Source: Acidobacteriota bacterium | Lineage (GTDB): Bacteria; Acidobacteriota; Thermoanaerobaculia; UBA5066 | Assembly (NCBI GenBank): GCA_008363385.1 | Contig: RHKY01000053.1 | Location: forward strand, 1 to 32,254 | Reading direction: 5' to 3' | Length of the DNA stretch: 32,254 nucleotides | In this document: positions 13,117-21,184 of the stretch, in pieces | Numbering within the stretch: the stretch's first letter is position 1 | Layout: every line of letters begins with the position of its first letter | Program-made: the position numbers and the translations under genes | The notes under the pieces: generated by a model | Told to the model about the DNA's origin: nothing | The model's input: only the letters and a program-made list of their open reading frames with translations | The model's database searches: none

Positions 13117-14634
13117 TCAGGGCGTGGCCAGCGAGACCTCCGAGGCCAGGATCGTGCTGTTGGCCCGCGGCCGGAACGTGAACGGGGCGGCGACGGCGTA
13201 GACGACCTCGTCGCGGGTGAGCGGCAGCCAGGCGTACGCGTCCCGGGCGCGCCGGAGGATCCGCTGGAGGGCGTCGCGGCGGGCGACCTGGACCAGGACC
13301 TCGCCGCTCGCCTCGATCTCGGCGTCGAGCGAGGGGTCCGAGAAGCGCCCGTAGTTGGCCCGCCCGAGCCTGCGCCGCTCGTCCACGGTGTGGAGCGCGG
13401 CGTCGAGGAAGTCGCTGGCGTCGCCCGAGGCGCACCCGAGGCCCGTCAGGAAGAGCGAGAGCCCGCCGCGCGAGGCGAGCTCGAAGAAGGCCGCCTCGGG
13501 GAGCTCGGCGACCTCCACGCGTATCCCGGCGGGCGCCAGCTGCTCCGCGACACGCCGGGCCGTCTCCGCCAGGTGCCTCCGCGTGTGGAGGGTGACCGAG
13601 AACCCGGAGCCGAAGCCCGCCTTCTGCAGGAGCGCCAGGGCGCGAGACGGGTCGTGCGGCAGGTCCGGGAGCGCCGGGTCGTGGCCGAAGATCGTGGCGG
13701 GGACGAGCTGGTGCGCGGGGACCGCGAACGCGGGGAGCCCCGCGGCCAGCGCCCGCCGGTCGACGAGGAGCGAGACGGCCTGGCGGACCTCGGGGCTGGC
13801 GAACGGGTTTCTGGGGCCCGCGACGAACGGGGTCGGGTGGGCGCGCACGTCGAAGGCCAGGTACTTCACGAAGAGCTCCGCCCGCCTCAGGACGGTCACC
13901 CCCGGGCGTCCCCCGAGCTTCCTCACGGCCTCCCGCGAGGAGCAGACGGCCAGCTGGCTCCGGCCGGACAGGACGTCCTCGGCCGCCTCCTCGGCGCCCC
14001 GGCCGAGGAGGAAGGTCACCCCCGCCACCTGCGGCTCCGAGCCGTCCCGGTCCCCCCGGCGCTCCATCACGACGCGGTCCTTCTCGAACCGGACGAGCCG
14101 GTACGGTCCCGTCCCGTTCGGCCGCAGCGTCAGGTCCGAAGGCTCCGCGCGCCCGACGACCGGGATCCCGGCCAGCTTGTTCAGGAGGACGGCCGCCGGG
14201 CGGCTCGTCCGGACCTCCACCTCCCTCGCCGAAAGGGCGCGGACGCTCTCCACCTGGACGGCGTAGATCCCGAGCGAGAGGGCCGGGTCCTTCCGGAGCC
14301 TCTCGAACGTGTGGACGACGTCCTCGGCCGTCAGCTCGTGCCCGTCGTGGAACCGCGCGCCCGCGCGGAGGCGGAACACCCAGGTCAGCGGGTCGGGCGT
14401 CGACCAGCGCTCGGCCAGCGCCGGGCGGATCCCCATCTCGGCGTCCAGCGCCACGAGCGGCTCGTAGAAGTGACCCGCGACCGTCGCGTAGCCGAGCCGG
14501 TCGTGGAGGTGCGGGTCGAGCGTGTCGACCTGGAACGGGACCGAGACGGTCAGGGACGGCGGGGCGGCCGGCCGGCGGCAGGCCACGGCCAGGGCGGCGG
14601 CGCAGAGGGCGCCGGTCACGAGCGAACGGCGCAT
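13117..14634 (-). CDS. ABC-transporter peptide-binding lipoprotein (SBP family 5)
   Basis: 505 residues. MRRSLVTGALCAAALAVAC is a lipoprotein signal with Cys at 19. The mature part is a family-5 solute-binding protein (DppA/OppA type): DTLDPHLHDRLGYATVAGHFYEPLV, ALAERWSTPDPLTWVFRLRAGARFHDGHELTAEDVVHTFER, GTGPYRLVRFEKDRVVMERR, NPFASPEVRQAVSLLVDRRAL and a C-terminal lobe. It would bind a peptide or similar ligand at the membrane for import. No permease or ATPase gene is in the window, so it is an orphan here. TATACT lies 8 nt before the ATG and no Shine-Dalgarno is evident. It is the first gene of a likely operon with NRDE and VWFA. Confidence 0.9.
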   Translation of the reverse strand: MRRSLVTGALCAAALAVACRRPAAPPSLTVSVPFQVDTLDPHLHDRLGYATVAGHFYEPLVALDAEMGIRPALAERWSTPDPLTWVFRLRAGARFHDGHELTAEDVVHTFERLRKDPALSLGIYAVQVESVRALSAREVEVRTSRPAAVLLNKLAGIPVVGRAEPSDLTLRPNGTGPYRLVRFEKDRVVMERRGDRDGSEPQVAGVTFLLGRGAEEAAEDVLSGRSQLAVCSSREAVRKLGGRPGVTVLRRAELFVKYLAFDVRAHPTPFVAGPRNPFASPEVRQAVSLLVDRRALAAGLPAFAVPAHQLVPATIFGHDPALPDLPHDPSRALALLQKAGFGSGFSVTLHTRRHLAETARRVAEQLAPAGIRVEVAELPEAAFFELASRGGLSLFLTGLGCASGDASDFLDAALHTVDERRRLGRANYGRFSDPSLDAEIEASGEVLVQVARRDALQRILRRARDAYAWLPLTRDEVVYAVAAPFTFRPRANSTILASEVSLATP

Positions 14635-14642
14635 CGAGAACC

Positions 14643-14648
14643 AGTATA
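14643..14648 (-). promoter_or_regulatory. -10-like hexamer TATACT of the binding-lipoprotein operon
   Basis: TATACT on the minus strand is followed by exactly 8 nt (GGTTCTCG) and then the ATG at 14634. This is the clearest example of the leaderless geometry in the window. Confidence 0.6.
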
Positions 14649-14675
14649 GGAGCCGCCTCTGCCCGGGCCGGGAGC

Positions 14676-14681
14676 TATAGT
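14676..14681 (+). promoter_or_regulatory. -10-like hexamer TATAGT of the polyphosphate:AMP phosphotransferase gene
   Basis: TATAGT lies 77 nt upstream of the ATG at 14759. The leader would contain a CCGGGG/CCCCGG hairpin (14700-14717) and a GGAGGGA ribosome-binding site. Confidence 0.4.
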
Positions 14682-14758
14682 GGCGCCGTGCCGGCGCCGC
14701 CGGGGCGTCTTCCCCGGCCCCGTCTCCCTCCCGGACGGCGCGGCGCGGAGGGACGGCG

Positions 14759-16234
14759 ATGTTCGAGTCCGCCGAGCTCGGTCACTCGGTCGACAAGAAG
14801 ACCTGGGACAAGGAGGTCCCGAAGCTCCGCGAGGCGCTCCTCGCCGCGCAGTACGACGTCCTGACGCGGAAGGAGTTCCCCGTGGTCGTCCTCGTGGGCG
14901 GCGTCGACGGGGCCGGCCGCGGCGAGACCGTCAACCTCCTGAACGAGTGGCTCGACCCGCGCCACGTCTCCACGCACGCCATGGGCCCGCCGACCGACGA
15001 GGAGAGCGACCGGCCTCCGATGTGGCGCTTCTGGCGGGAGCTGCCGCCGAGGGGGAAGATCGGGATCTTCTTCGGCTCCTGGTACACCGCGCCGATCGTC
15101 GACCGCGTCTACCGGAGGACGAAGCCCGCCGACCTCGACCAGGCCCTGGAGGAGATCGTCCGCTTCGAGCGGATGCTCGCGGCCGAGGGAGCGCTCATCG
15201 TCAAGCTCTGGCTCCACCTGTCGAAGGAGGCCCAGCGGAAGCGGCTGAAGGCGCTCGAGAAGGACCCCGACACCCGCTGGCGCGTCACGAAGGACGACTG
15301 GAAGCGCTTCGCCCTCTACCCGCGCTGGCGCGAGACGTCCGAGCACGCCCTGCGCGAGACGAGCCGCGCCGAGGCCCCGTGGACGATCGTCGAGGGGGTC
15401 GACCCGCGCTACCGATCGCTGACCGTCGGCAACGCGCTCCTGGCCGCGATCAAGGAGCGCCTGGAGCGCACGCCGACGAAGCCCACGGTCGCCCCGGCGC
15501 CCGCCCCGAGCGTCGACGGCCTGCAGGTGCTGAAGGCCCTCGACCTGAAGAAGGCCCTGCCGAAGCCGAAGTACGAGAAGGAGCTGGAGAAGTACCAGGA
15601 GAGGCTCGCCCGCCTCTTCCGCGAGCCGCGGTTCCAGAAGCGGCACTCGGTCGTCGCCGCCTTCGAGGGGAACGACGCCGCGGGGAAGGGGGGCGCCATC
15701 CGCCGCGTCGTCTCGGCCCTCGACGCCCGGCAGGTGCGGACCGTCCCGATCGCCGCCCCGACCGAGGAGGAGCGCGCCCAGCCCTACCTCTGGCGCTTCT
15801 GGCGGCCGCTGCCGCCGCGCGGGCAGCTCCTCGTCTTCGACCGGACCTGGTACGGCCGCGTCCTCGTCGAGCGCGTCGAGGGGTTCTGCGCCGAGGCCGA
15901 CTGGAGGAGGGCCTACGGCGAGATCAACGACTTCGAGGAGCAGCTCGTGAGGCACGGGATCGTCCTCGTGAAGTTCTGGCTCGCGATCGGCAAGGACGAG
16001 CAGCTCGCCCGCTTCAAGGAGCGCGAGAAGACCGGCTTCAAGCGGTACAAGATCGGCCCCGAGGACTGGCGCAACCGCGAGAAGTGGGACGCCTACGAGG
16101 CCGCCGTCTGCGAGATGGTCGACCGCACCTCGTCCGAGATCGCCCCCTGGACCCTCGTCGAGTCGAACGACAAGTACTTCGCGCGGATCAAGATCCTGAA
16201 GACCCTCTGCGAGAGGGTGGAAGCGGCCCTGTAG
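14759..16234 (+). CDS. pap: Polyphosphate:AMP phosphotransferase (two-domain PPK2)
   Basis: 491 residues, two fused PPK2 domains. Uses polyphosphate to phosphorylate AMP to ADP. The N-terminal domain (about 1-235) has a Walker-A-like GGVDGAGRGET (47-57), the lid-module MWRFWRELPPRGKIGIFFGSWYT and LHVS-type helices. The C-terminal domain (about 275-491) has EGNDAAGKGG (about 302-311), LWRFWRPLPPRGQLLVFDRTWYGRVLVERVEGF and KFWLAIGKDEQLARFKERE. In this class the C-terminal domain is catalytic; consistently, the N-terminal copy lacks the FDR before WY (GSWY). GGAGGGA precedes the ATG. The gene converges with the reductase gene with only 3 bp between stops. Confidence 0.93.
   Translation: MFESAELGHSVDKKTWDKEVPKLREALLAAQYDVLTRKEFPVVVLVGGVDGAGRGETVNLLNEWLDPRHVSTHAMGPPTDEESDRPPMWRFWRELPPRGKIGIFFGSWYTAPIVDRVYRRTKPADLDQALEEIVRFERMLAAEGALIVKLWLHLSKEAQRKRLKALEKDPDTRWRVTKDDWKRFALYPRWRETSEHALRETSRAEAPWTIVEGVDPRYRSLTVGNALLAAIKERLERTPTKPTVAPAPAPSVDGLQVLKALDLKKALPKPKYEKELEKYQERLARLFREPRFQKRHSVVAAFEGNDAAGKGGAIRRVVSALDARQVRTVPIAAPTEEERAQPYLWRFWRPLPPRGQLLVFDRTWYGRVLVERVEGFCAEADWRRAYGEINDFEEQLVRHGIVLVKFWLAIGKDEQLARFKEREKTGFKRYKIGPEDWRNREKWDAYEAAVCEMVDRTSSEIAPWTLVESNDKYFARIKILKTLCERVEAAL
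16202..16218. terminator. Short hairpin at the pap/reductase convergent junction
   Basis: ACCCTCT (16202-16208) and AGAGGGT (16212-16218) form a perfect 7-bp stem with a 3-nt loop inside the last codons of pap, 20 bp before the convergent reductase stop. No U-tract is present. It could be a coding coincidence. Confidence 0.3.
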
Positions 16235-16237
16235 GGC

Positions 16238-17113
16238 TCACCCTCGCTCGCCCGGGCACAGCTCGCGGCGGAGCGCGTCCCGCCAGGAGGGCGGGGCGAG
16301 GCCGAGGGCGCGCAGGCGAGCCGGGTCGAGGGCGCAGCGGAGGGGGCGGGGCGCCGTGAGGCCCGCCTCGTCGAGGCGCAAGGGAAGGAGCCGCGGCTGG
16401 ACGCCGAGGAGGCGCGCGGCCTCCTCGGCGAGCCCTTGCCACGTCGTCTCGCCCTCGCCGGCGGCGTGGTAGAGGCCCGGGGGGGCCGCGCCGTCGAGGA
16501 GGCGCGCGACGAGGGCCACGAGGTCCGGTACGTACGTCGGCGAGACGGTCCGGTCGGCGAAGACGCGGACCGGTAGGGCCTGCTTCAGGGAGGCGAGGAT
16601 CCGGTCGACGCTCCCCTTCGGGTGCGGGCCGCCGAAGAGGCTCTCGACTCGCAGGACGAATGCGCGCGGCGAGGCGAGCGCGAGCCGCTCTCCCCGCAGC
16701 TTGCTCGCGCCGTAGACGCCGAGCGGGTTCGGCTCGTCCTCCTCCGTGTAGGGCGTCTCCTTCGTCCCGTCGAAGACGAAGTCCGAGGAGAAGTGGACGA
16801 GCGTGGCGCCGGCGGCGTCGCACGCCCCCGCGAGCGCTCCGACGGCGAGCGCGTTGACGTGAAGCGCCTCGCGGGGCTCGCTCTGGGCCCGGTCGACGTC
16901 GTTGAAGGCCGCGGCGTTGAGGACGGCGTCGGGACGCAGCTCGTCGAGGAGGCGCGCGACGGCCTCGCCGTCCGTCACGTCGAGCCGCGCCCGGTCGAGC
17001 GGGACGACATGGTCGGGTCGCGGCCAGAGGGCGACGAGGGCGCTCCCGAGCTGCCCCGAGGCGCCCGTGACGACGACGCGGCGCGGCTCCCCGCCGTCGC
17101 CGGCAGCCCTCAC
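16238..17113 (-). CDS. rfbD: dTDP-4-dehydrorhamnose reductase-like (RmlD-family) SDR
   Basis: 291 residues. Extended SDR of the RmlD type, which reduces dTDP-4-dehydro-rhamnose with NAD(P)H in cell-surface sugar synthesis. Features are VVVTGASGQLGSAL (Rossmann GxxGxxG), LDVTDGEAVARLLDELRPDAVLNAAAFNDVDRAQSEP, LVHFSSDFVFDGTKETPYTEEDEPNPLGVYGASKLRGE (catalytic YxxxK) and VRVFADRTVSPTYVPDLV. No other rhamnose genes are nearby, so the substrate could be a different nucleotide sugar. The GTG start at 17113 overlaps the upstream lipoprotein stop (GTGA). Confidence 0.85.
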   Translation of the reverse strand: MRAAGDGGEPRRVVVTGASGQLGSALVALWPRPDHVVPLDRARLDVTDGEAVARLLDELRPDAVLNAAAFNDVDRAQSEPREALHVNALAVGALAGACDAAGATLVHFSSDFVFDGTKETPYTEEDEPNPLGVYGASKLRGERLALASPRAFVLRVESLFGGPHPKGSVDRILASLKQALPVRVFADRTVSPTYVPDLVALVARLLDGAAPPGLYHAAGEGETTWQGLAEEAARLLGVQPRLLPLRLDEAGLTAPRPLRCALDPARLRALGLAPPSWRDALRRELCPGERG

Positions 17114-17718
17114 CGCAGGGCGGCGGCGATCTTCTTCGCCGCGCGCCGGGCCGCGTCGGCGACGGCTTCCGACTCGGCCGTGTTCCCCTCCTCGTCCTCG
17201 CCCCGGCGGAGGGTCGCCTGCCCGGAGACGCTCTCGCGCAGGAGCGAGGACCCGTCCGAGGCGCGCGCCAGCGTGAGCGCGACCGGGCACTCGGCCCGGA
17301 AGTTGACGATGACCCGCTCCCTCCGGATCCCCGTCGCCGGGTCCGTGTCCCACTGGCTGACGGTCGAGGAGGCCACGACGCAGGGCGAGACCGATACCGA
17401 CAGGAAGGCGTCTCCGGGGTGCTGCCGCCGGAACGCCTCGGCGCGCTCGCCCGTGGGCTCGGCCGCGAGCGCGCCCAGCCTCGCGCCGGAGAGGCGGGCG
17501 TCCGTGAGGGCGAACCGGCCCGCCTCCGTCGACTCCAGGCCGAGGCGCGAGACGAAGACCTCGACGTCGGGCGCTGCGCCGTCGGCCTCGACGAGGACGA
17601 CCCGCTTGGCGGAGCCGGACGCGCCGGAGGCGCCGCCGGGCCCGCCCCCCGACGCGCAGCCGGACGCGAAGGCGAGAGAAGCGAGGAGGGCGAGGAGGGC
17701 GGCGGTCGGGCGCACCAT
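17110..17718 (-). CDS. Hypothetical lipoprotein
   Basis: 202 residues, no family recognised. MVRPTAALLALLASLAFASGC is a lipoprotein signal with Cys at about 21, followed by a Gly/Ser-rich spacer. The mature domain contains VVLVEADGAAPDVEVFVSRLG, DAFLSVSVSPCVVASSTV, RRERVIVNFRAECPVALTLARASDGSSLLRESVSG and a helical C-terminus (ESEAVADAARRAAKKIAAALR). The arrangement of DAFLSV, ALTLARASDG and the terminal AARRAAKKIA helix resembles envelope lipoproteins that report on assembled structures, but I would not name one. TAGAAT lies 7 nt before the ATG. It is first in a two-gene unit with the reductase. Confidence 0.7.
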   Translation of the reverse strand: MVRPTAALLALLASLAFASGCASGGGPGGASGASGSAKRVVLVEADGAAPDVEVFVSRLGLESTEAGRFALTDARLSGARLGALAAEPTGERAEAFRRQHPGDAFLSVSVSPCVVASSTVSQWDTDPATGIRRERVIVNFRAECPVALTLARASDGSSLLRESVSGQATLRRGEDEEGNTAESEAVADAARRAAKKIAAALR

Positions 17719-17725
17719 GCGACGG

Positions 17726-17731
17726 ATTCTA
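17726..17731 (-). promoter_or_regulatory. -10-like hexamer TAGAAT of the lipoprotein/reductase unit
   Basis: TAGAAT on the minus strand is followed by 7 nt and the ATG at 17718. The divergent SDR gene has a weaker GACAAT at 17761-17766, 6 nt before its GTG. Confidence 0.5.
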
Positions 17732-17772
17732 GGGGCGCGGCAGGATCGGGCGTCGCGGGCGACAATCCGGGC

Positions 17773-18636
17773 GTGACGACCGCCTCCGGCCCCGCCGCCC
17801 CGAGGACCGTCCTCGTCACCGGATCCACCGACGGCATCGGCAAGGAGACGGCGGTGAAGCTCGCGGAGACGGGCTTCCGCGTCCTCGTCCACGGCCGGAG
17901 CCCCGAGCGGGCCTCCGCGGCGGCGGCGGACGTGAAGAAGCGCGCACCGGGGGCGTCCGTCGAGGCGCTCGACGCGGACCTCGCCACGCGCGACGGCGTC
18001 CGGCGCCTCGCACGGCTCGTCCTCGAGCGGACGGACCGCCTCGACGTCCTCGTCAACAACGCGGGGGTCTTCCGGACGGAGAGGCGCGCGACGAGGGACG
18101 GCCTGGAGGAGACCTTCGCGGTGAACCACCTCGCCCCGTTCCTCCTGACGCACCTCCTCGTCCCGCTCCTCGAGAGGAGCGCCCCCTCCCGCGTCGTCGG
18201 CGTCAGCTCGATCGCCCACCAGAGCGCCCGCCCGGTCCTCTCGGACCTGCAGCACGAGAAGCGGTACGACGGCTACTCGGCCTACGCCCTCTCCAAGCTC
18301 GGGAACGTCCTCTTCACGATCGAGCTGGCGCGGCGGCTGGACGGCCGGGGCGTGACGGCCAACGTCCTCCACCCGGGCGTCATCACGACGAAGCTCCTCC
18401 GGGAGGGGTTCGGCATGGGCGGGGCCCCCCTCTCCTCGGGGGCCCGGACGAGCTTCTACCTCGCGGCGAGCCCCGAGGTCGAGGGGGTGACCGGGCGCTA
18501 CTTCGTCAACGACAAGGAGGCCAGCCCCTCCCCGGTGGCGCGCGACGAGCGGCTGCGGAAGGCCTTCTGGACGGTCTCCGAGGAGCTCTCCCGCCTCCTG
18601 CCCGAGGAGCGCCTGCCGGACCCCGACGCCGCCTGA
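17773..18636 (+). CDS. Short-chain dehydrogenase/reductase (retinol-dehydrogenase-like)
   Basis: 287 residues, classical SDR. VLVTGSTDGIGKETAVKLAE gives the TGxxxGIG cofactor motif, DVLVNNAGVF the NNAG motif, VGVSSIAHQS the catalytic Ser and YSAYALSKLGN the YxxxK pair. NVLHPGVITTKLLR is the conserved post-catalytic block. The pattern fits NAD(P)-dependent reductases similar to retinol or WW-domain oxidoreductases; the substrate is unknown. Start GTG at 17773 is chosen over the open upstream frame because VTTASGPAAPRTVLVTG leaves a normal N-terminus and GACAAT lies 6 nt upstream. The small membrane protein gene follows by 18 bp. Confidence 0.88.
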   Translation: MTTASGPAAPRTVLVTGSTDGIGKETAVKLAETGFRVLVHGRSPERASAAAADVKKRAPGASVEALDADLATRDGVRRLARLVLERTDRLDVLVNNAGVFRTERRATRDGLEETFAVNHLAPFLLTHLLVPLLERSAPSRVVGVSSIAHQSARPVLSDLQHEKRYDGYSAYALSKLGNVLFTIELARRLDGRGVTANVLHPGVITTKLLREGFGMGGAPLSSGARTSFYLAASPEVEGVTGRYFVNDKEASPSPVARDERLRKAFWTVSEELSRLLPEERLPDPDAA

Positions 18637-18654
18637 GGCCGCCGAACGGAGCCG

Positions 18655-18882
18655 ATGCCGATGACCCGATTCCTCGAAGCCCTCTCCTGGCCCGTCCTGA
18701 TCGTCGTGGCCGTCCTCCTGGCGCTCGCGCCGTTCGGCAAGGAGCCGCACCTGGTCGAGAAGTGGCGGATGCTCTTCTCGGGGACGCTGAAGCGCCCGAT
18801 CGACTGGTTCGACCTCGTCCTCCACACCTTCCCGCTGGTCCTCGTGGCCCTCAAGCTGGGCCTGTCGCTCCGCAAGGGCTGA
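18655..18882 (+). CDS. Small two-helix membrane protein
   Basis: 75 residues. Two hydrophobic segments (about 10-27 SWPVLIVVAVLLALAPFG and 54-71 VLHTFPLVLVALKLGLSL) flank a conserved-looking middle, KEPHLVEKWRMLFSGTLKRPIDWFDL. This motif is familiar from short proteins often labelled 'RND transporter' in databases, though they are far too small to be pumps. Function unknown; it is probably an inner-membrane accessory. It lies 18 bp after the SDR gene on the same strand. Start could be the ATG at 18655 or 18661. Confidence 0.75.
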   Translation: MPMTRFLEALSWPVLIVVAVLLALAPFGKEPHLVEKWRMLFSGTLKRPIDWFDLVLHTFPLVLVALKLGLSLRKG

Positions 18883-18913
18883 CGCCGCCGCGCGGGAGGA
18901 GCGCGGCGGCGTC
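18881..18913. terminator. Strong bidirectional hairpin between small membrane gene and TonB receptor
   Basis: Perfect 13-bp stem, GACGCCGCCGCGC (18881-18893) with GCGCGGCGGCGTC (18901-18913), loop GGGAGGA. It begins in the last two bases of the stop codon at 18882 and ends 11 bp before the convergent receptor stop. No U-tract is present. Confidence 0.6.
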
Positions 18914-18924
18914 CCGGACGACCG

Positions 18925-21126
18925 TCAGAACGTGCCCGCCAGGACGAGGCTCGCCCCGAACCCCGGGGCGTCGACCGAGAGCTCGTCGGAGGAGCCGGGG
19001 TAGGACTTGTCGAGGACGTTCCGGAGGAGGAGCCGCGCCTCGATCCCGAACGGGAACCGGTAGCCCCCCGCCAGGTCGACGACGGCGTACCCGGGCGTCG
19101 GCTTCTCGGTGGGGCCGGGACGGTCGTCGGGGGCGTAGGTGCTCAGCCGCCCGCGGACCCAGACCTCCGCGGTCGGCGCCCAGTCCAGCGTCAGGACGGC
19201 CGACGAGGGCGGCACGTCGGCCGCGGCCGAGCCGTCGTCCAGGATCGTGCCGCGCGTCGTCCCGAGCGCCAGCCGCACCTGCAAGCCCTTCCCGGCGTCG
19301 GCGGAGAGCTCCAGCTCGGCTCCGGTGAGCTCCTCCTCGCCCCGGTTGCGGAAGTAGTAGTCGGTCCCCTGCTTGTACCGCTCGATCAGGTCCTGGATCC
19401 GGTAGAGGTAGGCGTAGGCCGCCAGGCTGAACGGCCCGGTGGAGTAGCGCGCGGCCAGGTCGTACTGGTTGCTCGTCTCGGGGACGAGGTCGGGGTTGCC
19501 GGTGACGAACCCGCGCCCCGAGATCCCGCGGTAGTAGCGGTCCGACAGGAGCGGGTCGCGGAACCCGCGCGCGTACTGCGCGGTGACCGAGAGGCCAGAG
19601 AGCGGCGTCACGGTCGCCGCCGCGAAGCCGGAGAGGGCCCCGTCCGAGGTCGAGCGGTCCCCGAAGTACCCCCCGCGATTCCGGTTCCGGACCTGGTCCC
19701 CGCGCAGGCCGGCGGAGACCGAGAGGAGGCCGGAGACGAGCGGCTGCTCGGTCTCGACGAAGGCCCCGAGGTCCACCTTCGAGGCCTCCTCGACGGCGAC
19801 CTCGCCGGTCACGCCGGTGACGTCGCCCGACATGTCGTAGTCCGTGTACGTGTTCAGGGCCTCGAGCGAGAACCGGGTGCTGGCGTCGAGCCCGACCCTC
19901 AGCGACCCCCTCCCGAGCGGGCGGCTCCCGACCGCGCGGAAGGAGGCGTCGTCGGCCTCCACGTCCGACTCGGAGAGGCGGCGCGGGTCCGTCGCCGTCT
20001 GGAGCCGGTCGCGCGCGGTCAGGAGGTCGTACCGGCCCCAGAAGGCCCGGACCTCGACCGCCGTGAACCCGAGGAGCCCCGGGAGGTCGGCGCCGACCGT
20101 GACCCTGAGCGAGTCCTCCTCGGGGTACGTCGTCTCGGTGACGTTCGAGTCGAGCGAGGGCTTCCCCGTGTCGCGCCCTTGGTCCAGCTGCACGCCCGCG
20201 AAGACGCGCGCCGCGCCGATCGGGACCATGCCGCGGAGGAGGACGCCGCGATCGCGGGAGGAGGAGTTCTCGATCGTCCCGGAGGGGGCCTCGTAGTCGT
20301 CGAAGAAGCGCTGGTGGGCCTGCAGGAGGAGGGCGGCCTCGCCGACGGGGACGTTGGCCTCGACCCCTCCGGTGGCGCCCGCAGACCCGGCCAGCCCGCC
20401 CGAGAGCTCGAAGCGGCCGCCGAGCGCGTCGGCCGTCGGCATCGGGGTCCGGGAGTGGAGGATGCCGCCGAGCGCGTCCGAGCCGTAGGCGACGGACCCG
20501 GGGCCGCGGACGACCTCGACGTTCTCGAGCGAGAACGGGTCGAGGTACGAGGCCGACGGCCCGGCGCGCCGCTCGGACGTGACGCGGGCGTCGTCGACGA
20601 GGAGCAGGACGCGGGAGCGCGCCATCCCCCGGATCGACGGCACCGCGGTCTGCCCCTCGTCGAGCTTCCCGGTCCCGGGGATCTCGGCCAGCGCGTCGGC
20701 CAGCCGCTCGGGGCGCTTCTCCTCCATCTCGGTCCGCGAGACGACGGAGGGGGCCGCCGCGGGCGGGGCGATCGTGGTGGGGGCCAGGCCGGCCCTCACG
20801 ACGACCTCGGTCCTCGTCGGCGGGGGGAGCGTGAGCGTCGTCGAGACCTGGTCCCCCAGCTCGACGACCCTCACGAGGCCGAGCCAGGCACCACGCTCGT
20901 CCGAGACGGCGACCTCGAACGGCAGAGGGGGGACGGGGTCGAGCCGGAACTCGCCCTCGGGCCCGGTCGTGGCCGAGCCGGTGCGGCCGAGGACCGAGAC
21001 GCGGGCGCGGACGACGGGTGCGCCCGTGGAGTCCACGAGCCGGAATCGGACGTCCCTGGCGAGCGCCGGGAGGGCCAGGAGGACGAAGAGCAGCGGCGCG
21101 ACGGCGCCGCGGAGGGTTCGATGCAT
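18925..21126 (-). CDS. TonB-dependent outer-membrane receptor
   Basis: 733 residues. Signal peptide 1-23 (ending LPALA-RD). Residues about 25-105 are a carboxypeptidase-regulatory-like beta domain (VRFRLVDSTGAPVVRARVSVLG...TTGPEGEFRLDPVP). The plug domain is about 120-235 (VVSRTEMEEKRPERLADALAEIPG, VPSIRGMARSRVLLLVDDARV, ENVEVVRGPGSVAYGSDALGGI). The barrel then runs to the end, finishing LVLAGTF with the expected terminal Phe. It imports a ligand such as a siderophore, heme, cobalamin or an oligomer using TonB energy; the ligand is not predictable here. GAGGAGAG precedes the ATG. The gene for an exported protein lies 58 bp upstream on the same strand. Confidence 0.93.
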   Translation of the reverse strand: MHRTLRGAVAPLLFVLLALPALARDVRFRLVDSTGAPVVRARVSVLGRTGSATTGPEGEFRLDPVPPLPFEVAVSDERGAWLGLVRVVELGDQVSTTLTLPPPTRTEVVVRAGLAPTTIAPPAAAPSVVSRTEMEEKRPERLADALAEIPGTGKLDEGQTAVPSIRGMARSRVLLLVDDARVTSERRAGPSASYLDPFSLENVEVVRGPGSVAYGSDALGGILHSRTPMPTADALGGRFELSGGLAGSAGATGGVEANVPVGEAALLLQAHQRFFDDYEAPSGTIENSSSRDRGVLLRGMVPIGAARVFAGVQLDQGRDTGKPSLDSNVTETTYPEEDSLRVTVGADLPGLLGFTAVEVRAFWGRYDLLTARDRLQTATDPRRLSESDVEADDASFRAVGSRPLGRGSLRVGLDASTRFSLEALNTYTDYDMSGDVTGVTGEVAVEEASKVDLGAFVETEQPLVSGLLSVSAGLRGDQVRNRNRGGYFGDRSTSDGALSGFAAATVTPLSGLSVTAQYARGFRDPLLSDRYYRGISGRGFVTGNPDLVPETSNQYDLAARYSTGPFSLAAYAYLYRIQDLIERYKQGTDYYFRNRGEEELTGAELELSADAGKGLQVRLALGTTRGTILDDGSAAADVPPSSAVLTLDWAPTAEVWVRGRLSTYAPDDRPGPTEKPTPGYAVVDLAGGYRFPFGIEARLLLRNVLDKSYPGSSDELSVDAPGFGASLVLAGTF

Positions 21127-21184
21127 GAATCTCTCCTCGATCTCGGTCCGGTGCGGGAGACGGTGGGGGACCGGCCGGGAGGGA

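Noticed and set aside
14688-14758. Leaderless GTG ORF 6 nt after the TATAGT hexamer upstream of pap
   Set aside because: The frame gives a Pro/Arg-rich peptide out of frame with pap and without family similarity; the ATG at 14759 with GGAGGGA is better.
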